In this document: positions 1 to 8,102 of the stretch, in pieces
How the letters are laid out: the number at the start of each line of letters is the position of its first letter
Position numbering within the stretch: the stretch's first letter is position 1
From: Mangrovimonas aestuarii
GTDB taxonomy: Bacteria > Bacteroidota > Bacteroidia > Flavobacteriales > Flavobacteriaceae
Length of the DNA: 64,000 bases
Reading direction: 5' to 3'
Assembly (NCBI RefSeq): GCF_028767185.1
Contig: NZ_JARACK010000001.1
Location: 434,001-498,000, forward strand
Notes under the pieces: model-generated
Database searches by the model: none
What the model was told of the DNA's origin: nothing
What the model saw: only the letters and a program-made list of their open reading frames with translations
Made by a program: the position numbers and the translations under genes

Positions 1-2
1 AT

Positions 3-146
3 GTTCTTTTTATTGTGGATAAATATGCCGGAGCAACACATTTAATCAAAGAGATGAACTTAGTACACCCTAAACAGGAAGCTAATTCAAAAGAAAAAAA
101 GAAGAAAAAGAAAAAACGTAAAAAGGAAAAGATTAAAATGAATTAA
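3..146 (+). CDS. 3' end of an unidentified gene with a lysine-rich tail
   Basis: An open frame enters from the left edge and stops with TAA at 144-146, giving 47 residues of a C-terminus. It starts around VLFIVDKYAGATHLIKEMNL and ends in a very basic tail made almost only of Lys, Arg and Glu. A strong terminator follows 42 bases later, which supports this being a real gene end. The family cannot be recognised from this fragment. The basic tail could contact nucleic acid or membrane, but that is a guess. Confidence 0.6.
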   Translation, partial: VLFIVDKYAGATHLIKEMNLVHPKQEANSKEKKKKKKKRKKEKIKMN

Positions 147-187
147 TCTACTACTAAAGCCAAACAAAAGGCTATTTACAAAGGGGA

Positions 188-234
188 GTTATCGTCAATC
201 TGAATCAAGTTTAGGTTGACGATAACATTTTTTT
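188..234 (+). terminator. Rho-independent terminator of the left-edge gene
   Basis: An 11-bp perfect stem (188-198 with 216-226, arm GTTATCGTCAA) encloses a 17-base loop and is followed by a run of seven T (228-234). It lies just after the stop codon at 146 and points rightwards. Confidence 0.75.
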
Positions 235-340
235 CACCCTTTCCAGATAGCCTTTTATATTTATAACACCTTATTAGAAACAAATAAACCGCAAACTTCA
301 GATAAGAAACCATCATTATCTTTTTTATTTTTTCAAAAAA

Positions 341-2095
341 TCAAATGATTAATCTTACCCCACCAAGGTCTTCAATATGGTATGGAAAATGATCACCAGG
401 AGAACCAATAAACATAAAGTTTATGGGGATGTTCCACTCACGTGAGAGTTCTTCTATTAAATCTGGTCCAAACTCTCCTTCTAATTGTATGAATTCTATC
501 TTGATTTCAGGATACTCCCTATCCAAGACATCAATATCCCTAGTCATATCCTTAGGAAGCTCCCTCCCTTTCCCTAAAACAGTAACAATTTTAAGCTTCC
601 TGGTGTGTTCGTTATTCTTTATATAAAGCATGACTTTATTGAGGGTAGCTACATCGTCATCTTTGGTAAAAAACACAAATTCCTGATCGTTAATCTTGTC
701 TATACTTTTAAGGATTGACCTATGCGCCTTAGACACAAAACGTTCTATAGGCCTGAATAGGTACCAGATAATATTGAGCAAAAGTTTCAGCAAGAAAATA
801 CGGTTTAGCATAACCCCCACAATCAACATCGTAGGAATAAAGTACTCAAAAAACACTACCATATATTCAGGATTCATCACAGCATTTCCAATAATGGCCC
901 CAACTACCATTGTAATAGCAACAAAAAGGGTGAGCCAATTGGAACGCTCAGGTCTCGGCAAATGCTTCCGTTTTAATTTTAGCAAAACATTACCAACACC
1001 AAAAAGTACCATAACCGATAAAAATGCAATTGTATAAACTCCTGCCAAAGCACCCAGTTCTGCGTTAGTTATCAGCAGAATTGAAGTACACAACAAAAAG
1101 AATACAACAGCAATAAAATAATTACTTCCTTTCTTGTTTCGCTTCAACAGAAAAGCAGGCAATATCCTATCCAAAGCCATACGCTCTGACAACCCAGAAA
1201 CACCTATAAAAGAGGTAAGTACCGCACCGCTCAACACTAAAGCTGCATCTATCGAAATTAGAATTGACAACCAATGTCCACCGGTCAAACCTCCCATATA
1301 GGAAAGTAAAGCCTCTTGATGTGTTTCAACATGGGCCATAGGAATAATAGATAGTGCCAAAAAGGCCATCAGCGGATTGAACACACTCACCACGATCCAC
1401 ATATTGCGAAGGGTTTTCCTAAAAACTCCTTTCTGCTGCTCCTCAACAAAATTAGCAGAACTTTCAAAGCCAGAAATCCCAAGCATAGCTGCACTAAACC
1501 CAAAAAACAATACCGTGGACACACTTCCTTTTTGAGGCAAAGCATAGTTTTCTTGCAAAACTTCAAAGCCATTACTAATTAAATACCATCCGCAAAATAG
1601 CGAAAGCAAAATCAAGGATGATAAATGAAATATAAAAATAACTGTAGCAACCTTTGAGGACTCACCAATACCCATAATTGTAACCCCCATAAATAACAAC
1701 AACAATAATATAGTTGCCATTATAACAGGCCAATCTACCCATAACTCATGGACATAGTTCATAGCTTCAGAAGCGGAAATTACCGCTGTTGCCATATACG
1801 ACAATATGGTAAGTGTAGCTGCTAGTGAAGCAACCGACTTGTTCGTTGTATTTAGCAAAGCATTATATGCTCCTCCATTTAAAGGCAAAGCTCCCACAAC
1901 CTCACCATATATTTTTCTGTACAGAAAAAGAACACCGGCAACAATCAATAATGAAACCCAAGCATATTGACCCGCATAAACTATGGTAAGCGCTGAAACA
2001 TAGAGACAAGAAGAACTAATATCATTACCACAAATAGCAGTTGCAGGAAATTCAGAAAGCTTTTTGGGTGTCGGTTTTACAGCATGTTTAGGCAT
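341..2095 (-). CDS. APC-superfamily amino acid permease with C-terminal cytosolic domain
   Basis: Predicted inner-membrane amino acid (or polyamine) transporter of 584 residues. The N-terminal part, about residues 15-435, is a series of about 12 hydrophobic segments. It begins with AICGNDISSSCLYV, which fits the unwound TM1 substrate-binding region of APC permeases, and has PLNGGAYNAL in the TM2 region. The last roughly 145 residues are soluble, with alternating beta/alpha character (KLKIVTVLGKG, FMFIGSP), resembling a universal-stress or regulatory domain attached to the transporter. The start MPKHAVKPTPKKL is the first Met and precedes a short cytosolic tail. It is monocistronic and divergent from the slipin gene. 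The substrate cannot be read from sequence. Confidence 0.8.
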   Translation of the reverse strand: MPKHAVKPTPKKLSEFPATAICGNDISSSCLYVSALTIVYAGQYAWVSLLIVAGVLFLYRKIYGEVVGALPLNGGAYNALLNTTNKSVASLAATLTILSYMATAVISASEAMNYVHELWVDWPVIMATILLLLLFMGVTIMGIGESSKVATVIFIFHLSSLILLSLFCGWYLISNGFEVLQENYALPQKGSVSTVLFFGFSAAMLGISGFESSANFVEEQQKGVFRKTLRNMWIVVSVFNPLMAFLALSIIPMAHVETHQEALLSYMGGLTGGHWLSILISIDAALVLSGAVLTSFIGVSGLSERMALDRILPAFLLKRNKKGSNYFIAVVFFLLCTSILLITNAELGALAGVYTIAFLSVMVLFGVGNVLLKLKRKHLPRPERSNWLTLFVAITMVVGAIIGNAVMNPEYMVVFFEYFIPTMLIVGVMLNRIFLLKLLLNIIWYLFRPIERFVSKAHRSILKSIDKINDQEFVFFTKDDDVATLNKVMLYIKNNEHTRKLKIVTVLGKGRELPKDMTRDIDVLDREYPEIKIEFIQLEGEFGPDLIEELSREWNIPINFMFIGSPGDHFPYHIEDLGGVRLII

Positions 2096-2398
2096 GATGG
2101 TCGGCTTGTATATCTAAGATAACAAAAACACTTAAATATCAATCAATAGATAATTATCGCTTTCCTAAATCATTATATTACGTTACTTCAAAATGTTTAT
2201 TTATTCTTGCTCCCTAAAAGCAGTACCATCCCAGCACTAATATGCTTTAAAAGGTAAATTCACGAAAAGTATTAAAACAACAGTTTTACCTAACCCACTG
2301 CTAGCAGGCAAGAATAACAGAACATTCGAAATCAATGGTTGTAAATTGAAAACTAACTACTTATTCACTATCTTTAAGTAAAGTATTACTAAGACAAA
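2096..2398. other. Intergenic region between divergent permease and slipin genes
   Basis: No open frame of coding character is visible on either strand. A weak promoter-like pair for the rightward gene lies at 2345-2376 (ATTG, 20 bases, TATCTTTA, two mismatches to TTTG/TAnnTTTG). No convincing promoter for the leftward permease was found. Confidence 0.4.
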
Positions 2399-3154
2399 AT
2401 GTTTTTCAATTACCCTTTTATAGTATTACTATTGTTTCTGTTCTTCCTTTCTGGAATTAGAATTGTATTTGAGTACAAGCGCGCCTTAAAATTCCGTTTT
2501 GGAAGTTATGTAAAAGTGCTTAAGCCCGGTTTCCGTTGGATTATACCAGTCATAGAGACAGCTCAGTTTGTAGATATGCGAGTGATAACCATAAACATTC
2601 CTACACAAGAAATTATGACTCAGGATAATGTTCCATGTAAAATAAATGGTGTATTGTTCTTTCGTATTGTCAATGCCGAACAATCCATTTTAGAAGTTGA
2701 AGACTATCACTTTGCCATCTCCCAATTATCTCAAGCATCCCTTCGCGATGTATGTGGTCGAGTTGAGCTCGACACCATTTTGAGTAAACGAGAGGAAATT
2801 GGTCAGAACATCCGAGAGATTGTAGACAACGAAACAAAGGATTGGGGCATTACTATATTGGATGTAAAGATTAAGGATATAGAATTACCCGAGAACATGA
2901 AACGTTCTATGGCCAATCAAGCCGAAGCCGAACGCTCACGTCGTGCCCGTATTATTTTAGCCGATGCCGAGAAGCAAGCTGCCCAAGCTTTAGTAGATGC
3001 CGGCAAGCTAATAGACGAATCACCTTCTTCCATAAAGCTAAGACTTTATCAAACCTTATCTGATATTGCAGCAGAAAAAAACTCAACCATTGTATTTCCT
3101 TTCCCTGAAGAAGTTCTCTTCAAAAAAAGCAAAAAGAAAAAGCCGAAAAAATAA
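2399..3154 (+). CDS. Slipin / SPFH (band 7, stomatin-like) membrane protein
   Basis: A 251-residue protein with one N-terminal hydrophobic segment (about residues 4-23) followed by an SPFH/band 7 domain (about 25-190). Typical slipin features are VFEYKRALKFRFGSY, GFRWIIPVIE, the MTQDNVPCKINGVLFFRI strand, and the ITILDVKIKDIELPENM segment. Then comes an Ala/Glu/Arg-rich helix (QAEAERSRRARIILADAEKQ) that usually drives oligomerisation, and a Lys-rich tail. These proteins scaffold membrane microdomains; in bacteria slipins often pair with NfeD proteases, but none is adjacent here. The gene stands alone between the permease and the ribosomal operon. Confidence 0.88.
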   Translation: MFFNYPFIVLLLFLFFLSGIRIVFEYKRALKFRFGSYVKVLKPGFRWIIPVIETAQFVDMRVITINIPTQEIMTQDNVPCKINGVLFFRIVNAEQSILEVEDYHFAISQLSQASLRDVCGRVELDTILSKREEIGQNIREIVDNETKDWGITILDVKIKDIELPENMKRSMANQAEAERSRRARIILADAEKQAAQALVDAGKLIDESPSSIKLRLYQTLSDIAAEKNSTIVFPFPEEVLFKKSKKKKPKK

Positions 3155-3271
3155 TTGGAGCTACTTTTATTAAGTAGTATCTTTAACAGCCTTAAAAACC
3201 AAATAGATAAGAACAGGACACCTCCAAATTAAGTTCTGCAAAACACGCTTATTAAATATTCCAACCTACTA

Positions 3272-3302
3272 TTTGGTAATCAAATATATAATCGTAAATT
3301 TG
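3272..3302 (+). promoter_or_regulatory. Promoter of rplM-rpsI (Bacteroidota sigma-A type)
   Basis: TTTG at 3272-3275, exactly 19 bases, then TAAATTTG at 3295-3302, a full match to the Bacteroidota consensus TTTG-N19-21-TAnnTTTG. Transcription would begin near 3309, leaving a leader of about 38 bases before the GTG start of rplM. Confidence 0.8.
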
Positions 3303-3346
3303 CGCTCTCTTTTTGGGAGAGGAATGTTTAATTTAAATTAATAAGT

Positions 3347-3802
3347 GTGGATACATTAAGCTACAAAACCATTTCGGCAAACAAAGCCACTGTAAACAAA
3401 GAGTGGGTTTTAGTAGACGCCGAAGGACAGACTTTAGGTCGTTTAGCTTCTAAGGTTGCAAAACTTTTAAGAGGTAAACATAAGCCTAACTTCACACCAC
3501 ACGTTGATTGTGGAGATAACGTAATTGTTATCAACGCAGAGAAAATCAACTTAACAGGAAACAAGTGGAACGACAGAACTTACGTTCGTCACACTGGTTA
3601 CCCTGGTGGTCAAAGAAGTTTAACTGCTACTGAGCTGTTTGCAAAAGACCCAGCCAGATTGGTAGAGAAATCAGTAAAAGGTATGTTGCCTAAAAACAAA
3701 TTAGGTGCAGATCTATTCCGTAATCTAACAGTTGCTGTTGGGACTGAGCACAAACATGAAGCTCAAAAACCTAAAGCAATTAACCTAAACGAATTTAACT
3801 AA
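3347..3802 (+). CDS. rplM: 50S ribosomal protein L13 (uL13)
   Basis: A 151-residue large-subunit ribosomal protein. Recognisable L13 motifs are [21 protein letters not shown], the [19 protein letters not shown] core, HTGYPGG and the [11 protein letters not shown] segment. The start is a GTG that gives [15 protein letters not shown], the usual flavobacterial N-terminus; no in-frame ATG would preserve it. Its stop codon shares one base with the rpsI start (TAATG), so the two are translationally coupled, the conserved L13-S9 pair. A consensus promoter lies 45 bases upstream. Confidence 0.97.
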   Translation: MDTLSYKTISANKATVNKEWVLVDAEGQTLGRLASKVAKLLRGKHKPNFTPHVDCGDNVIVINAEKINLTGNKWNDRTYVRHTGYPGGQRSLTATELFAKDPARLVEKSVKGMLPKNKLGADLFRNLTVAVGTEHKHEAQKPKAINLNEFN

Positions 3803-4188
3803 TGGAAGTAATTCACAAGATTGGTCGTAGAAAAACGGCTGTTGCTCGTGTTTATGTTGCTCAAGGTAGTGGTAACATCACAGTAAACAAAAAAGAATTA
3901 AATACTTACTTCCCAACTGCTACGTTACAGTACAAAGTGAACCAACCGTTGGCCATGACCAACAATGAGGAGAACTTCGACATTACTGTAAACGTTTACG
4001 GGGGTGGTATTACAGGTCAAGCAGAAGCAGTACGTTTGGCAATCTCTCGCGCTATGTGCGAATTAGATGCTGAAAACAGAAGCATCCTTAAACCTGAAGG
4101 ATTGTTAACAAGAGACCCAAGAATGGTAGAGCGTAAGAAATTCGGTCAGAAGAAAGCTCGTAAGAAATTCCAGTTCTCTAAGCGTTAA
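3802..4188 (+). CDS. rpsI: 30S ribosomal protein S9 (uS9)
   Basis: A 128-residue small-subunit protein with the S9 signature: IGRRKTAVARVYV at the start, GGGITGQAEAVRLAISRA in the middle, LTRDPRMVERKKFGQKKARK, and a C-terminal tail ending SKR that reaches into the ribosomal P site. The ATG overlaps the rplM stop by one base, so it depends on upstream translation. No obvious terminator follows before rpsB, so read-through into the rpsB leader is possible. Confidence 0.97.
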   Translation: MEVIHKIGRRKTAVARVYVAQGSGNITVNKKELNTYFPTATLQYKVNQPLAMTNNEENFDITVNVYGGGITGQAEAVRLAISRAMCELDAENRSILKPEGLLTRDPRMVERKKFGQKKARKKFQFSKR

Positions 4189-4301
4189 TATCTATTTGGT
4201 GGTTTGGATTCCTTTTCAGGAAATATTCAAATCACATTATCAAAATTTAACCAGTTTTTGTTGTCCATGACCATTTGAGTCAGGATTAGTTTAGCATCTA
4301 A

Positions 4302-4336
4302 ATGATGAAGGCCTTAAATACAAGCCACTTTATCAT
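4302..4336 (+). promoter_or_regulatory. Candidate leader hairpin upstream of rpsB
   Basis: In the 181-base gap between rpsI and rpsB, ATGATGAAG (4302-4310) pairs with CTTTATCAT (4328-4336) over nine positions including one G-U, and an inner GGC/GCC can extend it. The hairpin ends 33 bases before the rpsB ATG. Ribosomal protein S2 represses its own mRNA in other bacteria, so a leader structure is plausible, but no known leader family was recognised. Confidence 0.35.
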
Positions 4337-4369
4337 TGCTATCTCAACAGAACGTAAACTATTTACAAA

Positions 4370-5131
4370 ATGGCAAAAGTAGAAGTAAAAGAATTACTTG
4401 AAGCAGGTGTACACTTCGGACACCTTACTCGTAAGTGGGACCCAAACATGGCTCCTTACGTATATATGGAGCGTAACGGTATCCATATCATAAATCTTTA
4501 CAAGACTGCAGCGAAAATAGAAGAAGCTAGCGCAGCATTAAGCAAAATCGCTGCTTCTGGACGTAAAATATTATTTGTTGCAACCAAAAAGCAGGCTAAA
4601 GATATCGTAGCTGAAAAAGCAGGTGCTATCAACATGCCTTATATCACAGAAAGATGGCCAGGTGGAATGTTGACCAACTTCGTAACTATTCGTAAAGCTG
4701 TTAAGAAAATGGCTTCTATTGATAGAATGAAGAAAGACGGTACATTCAACACACTATCTAAAAAAGAACGTTTACAAGTAGATCGTTTAAGAGCTAAGTT
4801 AGAGAAAAACTTAGGTTCTATCAGCGACATGACTCGTTTACCTGGAGCTCTTTTTGTTGTAGATATTAAGCGTGAGCACATTGCGATTAAAGAAGCACAA
4901 AAATTAAACATCCCAATTTTTGCAATGGTTGATACCAACTCTGACCCACGTCAAGTTGACTATGTAATCCCTGCAAACGACGACGCATCTAAGTCTATCG
5001 ACAAAGTTTTGTCACACATTACTGGCGCTATCGCTGGTGGTCTTTCTGAGCGTAAAGCAGAGAAAGATGCTGCTAAAGCAGACAAAAAAGCTGTTGCCGA
5101 TAAAAAAGTTGCATCTCAAGAAGAAGAATAA
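4370..5131 (+). CDS. rpsB: 30S ribosomal protein S2 (uS2)
   Basis: A 253-residue small-subunit protein. S2 motifs: LLEAGVHFGHLTRKWDPNM near the start, the GRKILFVATKKQAKDIV strand, ERWPGGMLTNFVTIRK, LPGALFVVDIKREHIAIKEA and the VDTNSDPRQVDYVIPANDDA loop. The C-terminus is an Ala/Lys/Asp-rich tail typical of Bacteroidota S2. It precedes tsf, the usual gene order; the 114-base gap holds a long hairpin described separately. Confidence 0.97.
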   Translation: MAKVEVKELLEAGVHFGHLTRKWDPNMAPYVYMERNGIHIINLYKTAAKIEEASAALSKIAASGRKILFVATKKQAKDIVAEKAGAINMPYITERWPGGMLTNFVTIRKAVKKMASIDRMKKDGTFNTLSKKERLQVDRLRAKLEKNLGSISDMTRLPGALFVVDIKREHIAIKEAQKLNIPIFAMVDTNSDPRQVDYVIPANDDASKSIDKVLSHITGAIAGGLSERKAEKDAAKADKKAVADKKVASQEEE

Positions 5132-5157
5132 ACTTTATATAACATTTATATAACTCT

Positions 5158-5232
5158 AAAAAGTCGTTTAGTTTATTTCTTTATCCCCTGTCTACCGGCA
5201 GCATAAAAGAATAAAATTGAACGACTTTTTTT
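5158..5232 (+). terminator. Long imperfect hairpin with T-run between rpsB and tsf
   Basis: Outer arms AAAAAGTCGTT (5158-5168) and AACGACTTTTT (5220-5230) are perfectly complementary and the second runs into seven T (5226-5232). Inside, an AT-rich stretch (around 5172-5184 with 5203-5215) pairs imperfectly, capped by CTGTC-TACC-GGCAG with one G-U. The whole looks like a terminator or attenuator placed 27 bases before the first bases of tsf, lowering tsf relative to rpsB. It could also be a REP-like palindromic insertion, since the CTGTCTACCGGCAG core differs from the AT-rich surroundings. Confidence 0.55.
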
Positions 5233-5245
5233 AAAATAAAACACC

Positions 5246-6070
5246 ATGACAAAAATATCTGCCGCTGAGGTTAATAAATTAAGACAAGCTACTGGTGCTG
5301 GAATGATGGACTGTAAGAAGGCATTAGTAGAGGCTGAAGGAAACTTCGATTCAGCAATCGAAATCCTTCGTAAAAAAGGACAAAAAGTAGCTGCTAACCG
5401 TGCAGACCGTGAATCTACTGAAGGTGCTGCTATCGCTAAAGTAAATGCTGATAACACTGTTGGTGTATCTATTGTATTAGGTTGTGAAACTGACTTCGTA
5501 GGTAAAAACGAAAGCTTCGTAAACCTTGCTAACCAACTTGCAGATTTGGCTTTAACTGTATCTTCTAAAGATGAGTTATTAGCTGCAGATTTCCAAGGAA
5601 TGACTGTTGCTGATAAATTAGTTGAGCAAACTGGTGTAATCGGTGAAAAACTAGACATCAATGCTTTCTCTAAAGTTGAAGCTCCTTTCGTAGGGTCTTA
5701 TATCCACGCAGGAAACAAAATTGCTACTTTGGTAGGGCTTTCTGCATCTGCTGAAGGTGCTGATGTTGTAGCTAAAGATGTTGCTATGCAAGCTGCTGCA
5801 ATGAACCCAATCGCTCTTAACGAAGAAGGTGTAGACGCTTCTATCATCGAGAAAGAAATCGAAATCGCTAAAGATCAATTACGTGCAGAAGGTAAGCCAG
5901 AAGCTATGTTAGACAACATCGCTAAAGGTAAAATCCAACGCTTCTTTAAAGACAACACTTTGGTAAACCAAGCATTTATTAAAGACAGCAAAGTAAGCGT
6001 TGCTGAATATGTAAAGTCTTTGGGTAACGACGTAACTATTACTGCATTCTCACGAGTAGCTTTAGGTTAA
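5246..6070 (+). CDS. tsf: Translation elongation factor Ts
   Basis: A 274-residue nucleotide-exchange factor for EF-Tu. The N-terminal UBA-like domain carries VNKLRQATGAGMMDCKKALV, and the core has the TDFVGKNESFVNLA motif that contacts EF-Tu. The region around DNIAKGKIQRFFKD and the final KSLGNDVTITAFSRVALG match the C-terminal part of the family. It is second in the rpsB-tsf unit and is closed by a strong terminator. Nothing unusual is seen in the protein itself. Confidence 0.97.
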   Translation: MTKISAAEVNKLRQATGAGMMDCKKALVEAEGNFDSAIEILRKKGQKVAANRADRESTEGAAIAKVNADNTVGVSIVLGCETDFVGKNESFVNLANQLADLALTVSSKDELLAADFQGMTVADKLVEQTGVIGEKLDINAFSKVEAPFVGSYIHAGNKIATLVGLSASAEGADVVAKDVAMQAAAMNPIALNEEGVDASIIEKEIEIAKDQLRAEGKPEAMLDNIAKGKIQRFFKDNTLVNQAFIKDSKVSVAEYVKSLGNDVTITAFSRVALG

Positions 6071-6090
6071 TAATACCAATTACATATATA

Positions 6091-6123
6091 AAAAACTCCC
6101 CAATAATGTTGGGGAGTTTTTTT
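6091..6123. terminator. Bidirectional terminator between tsf and gldD
   Basis: A 13-bp perfect stem (AAAAACTCCCCAA at 6091-6103 with 6109-6121) with a five-base loop, followed by T on both strands. It serves tsf rightwards and, because of the A-run at its left side, gldD leftwards. Confidence 0.85.
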
Positions 6124-6185
6124 ATGCAATTGCTTTTTTTGAAAAGATCAAAGTTTTTAATTTCTGACGGATCTTTGGTTTCGTT

Positions 6186-6773
6186 TTATTTCCACTCTAC
6201 CGTTTCCATTATCTTCCTAATATCTTTCATTAAATAATTAGCAGCCGGCAGTATTGAGTCATAATTGGGCTTTGCATAGAAGTAGAGAGATCCTGTTAAG
6301 AAATGATTTAAGCTATCGGTTACATAGAATTGTGACTGCGAAGCGGCATCACCTCCTACTTCATAAAACATTCCATATACCTTACGCTCCTTATTTATAT
6401 AAACCTGCTCTGCTATCTCATCTGCCTTGATGGTATGCTTTTGTGTAAAGTTTTGAGCGTCTCTAAGATAATTTATCAATAGTTCTTTATCCTGATTTAC
6501 TTTTCGATAGGTAAGGTAAATGGTTCCCTTTAATTCTGGGTAAACAACATCGACACCGTAGCTTAGAGTAGCTCCGGGCACGAGTTTAGACTTGACGTCT
6601 TTAGCCTGTTTATTCCTCTCAAAAGAAAATGGTAAATCAGTATTGGTATGTTCGTACTCTGCATTAGGATATTCCAGTCTTAAATAGGCTTTTGGTTTAG
6701 GCAGAGGATCTTCTCCACAACCCGAAAATAATACTGCAATAATCGATAAAACAGCTATTGATAGTTTCTTCAT
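6186..6773 (-). CDS. gldD: Gliding motility lipoprotein GldD
   Basis: A 195-residue lipoprotein needed for flavobacterial gliding and linked to type IX secretion. It has a lipoprotein signal (MKKLSIAVLSIIAVLFSGC) with Cys at residue 19, followed by acidic EDP. The body matches GldD: PKPKAYLRLEYPNAEY, the ADEIAEQVYINKERKVYGMFYEV stretch, and YFYAKPNYDSILPAA near the end. It lies two bases downstream of gldE and is the last gene of the ssb-gldE-gldD unit, the arrangement known from Flavobacterium johnsoniae. Confidence 0.93.
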   Translation of the reverse strand: MKKLSIAVLSIIAVLFSGCGEDPLPKPKAYLRLEYPNAEYEHTNTDLPFSFERNKQAKDVKSKLVPGATLSYGVDVVYPELKGTIYLTYRKVNQDKELLINYLRDAQNFTQKHTIKADEIAEQVYINKERKVYGMFYEVGGDAASQSQFYVTDSLNHFLTGSLYFYAKPNYDSILPAANYLMKDIRKIMETVEWK

Positions 6774-6775
6774 TG

Positions 6776-8080
6776 TTAATTTACTGTCACTTTTATGCGC
6801 TTTATACGCTTTTTATCTAACGCTTCTATAGTAAAAACGTAGTTTTTAAAATTTATTTTACTGTTACGTTTTGGGAATCCCCCAGAAATTTCTAGAACAA
6901 ACCCAGCCAAAGTTTCGGCTTCACCTTTATTCTCTTCAAAAACCGAATCATTTTCAATCTTCATGATCTTGTAAAGATCCTTTAGAGCTGTTTTACCCTC
7001 AAACACATAATTGTTTTCATCCAATTTTGAATACACCAAATCCTCATCATCAAACTCATCACTAATGTCTCCAACAATTTCTTCTATAATATCTTCCAAA
7101 GAAATTAAACCAGAAGTACCTCCGTATTCATCAACGACAACAGCTAAATGCACTTTTTTTTCCTGAAATTCAGTCATTAAATCATCCAGTTTTTTATTTT
7201 CAGGCACAAAGAATGGTTCCCTTAAAAGCTGGATCCAATCAAATTGACTCCTATCAATGTAAGGCAAAAGATCTTTTACATATAGAATTCCCTTAATCTG
7301 ATCTATATTATCTTCATAAACTGGAATTCGCGAATATCCATTATTTATAATCTCGGGAATTATATCACTATATTTCTGGTTAGCATTCAATGCAAAGATA
7401 TCGATACGTGGGCGCATAACCTGTTTGGTGTCTGTATTACCAAACGAAACAATTCCTTTAAGTATTTTTTGCTCTTCTTTGGTTGTATCGTGTTCACTCG
7501 TAAGTTCTAGAGCATGGGAAAGCTGGTCTACACTCAAATTAGACTTCTGCTTGCCGAGTTTTTTATGAATTGATAAAGTTATATTGCGCATGGGCATGCT
7601 CAAGGGTGTAAGCATGAAATCCAATATTTGTAAAGGATATGCCATAAACGAAGCAAACTTCACCTTATTTCTGCTCGCATAGATCTTTGGTAGGATTTCA
7701 CCAAAAAGTAATATCAAAAAAGTGATTAGTACCACTTCAATAACAAAACGGACAATGCTTGAGGTGATTCCTGAAAACATAAACTCTCCCAAATAGGAGA
7801 ATAGAATAACAATCGCTATGTTGATGAAATTGTTGGATATCAATATAGTTGCCAAGAGCTTTTTGGGTTTATCCAATAATCGCTCAATAATAGGCATAAA
7901 GCGAGACTTTTTTTCTAGCCCTCCATCTATATCAGTACGGTTAAGAGAAAACATAGCTACTTCTGCTCCAGAAATAAGAGCAGAGCAGACTAGAAGCACA
8001 AACAATAGGGCAAAGCCAAAAAGAGCTGAGTAATCTATTGTTAAAAGAAAGGTGTTAAAACTGGGGGGTTCAGGGTCCAA
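6776..8080 (-). CDS. gldE: Gliding motility protein GldE (CBS-domain membrane protein)
   Basis: A 434-residue inner-membrane protein of the CNNM/CorC-HlyC type. Residues about 10-160 are the DUF21 membrane domain (ALFGFALLFVLLVCSALISG and later helices, LLFGEILPKIYASRN). Residues about 205-330 are a CBS pair (MRPRIDIFALN, GYSRIPVYEDNIDQIKGILY, VVVDEYGGTSGLISLEDIIE). Residues about 345-430 are the CorC_HlyC domain. GldE is specific to gliding Bacteroidota and can partly stand in for GldD function. It lies 22 bases after ssb and 2 bases before gldD, so it is co-transcribed with both. Confidence 0.93.
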   Translation of the reverse strand: MDPEPPSFNTFLLTIDYSALFGFALLFVLLVCSALISGAEVAMFSLNRTDIDGGLEKKSRFMPIIERLLDKPKKLLATILISNNFINIAIVILFSYLGEFMFSGITSSIVRFVIEVVLITFLILLFGEILPKIYASRNKVKFASFMAYPLQILDFMLTPLSMPMRNITLSIHKKLGKQKSNLSVDQLSHALELTSEHDTTKEEQKILKGIVSFGNTDTKQVMRPRIDIFALNANQKYSDIIPEIINNGYSRIPVYEDNIDQIKGILYVKDLLPYIDRSQFDWIQLLREPFFVPENKKLDDLMTEFQEKKVHLAVVVDEYGGTSGLISLEDIIEEIVGDISDEFDDEDLVYSKLDENNYVFEGKTALKDLYKIMKIENDSVFEENKGEAETLAGFVLEISGGFPKRNSKINFKNYVFTIEALDKKRIKRIKVTVN

Positions 8081-8102
8081 TTATTTGAAAGTTAGTTAAA
8101 CA

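Noticed and set aside
696-1037. 113-codon frame antisense to the permease gene
   Set aside because: Shadow of the membrane protein gene; no family features, no promoter, and low-complexity composition.
3305-3321. CTCTC/GAGAG hairpin just before rplM as a leader structure
   Set aside because: The expected transcription start is near 3309, so the left arm would be mostly outside the mRNA.
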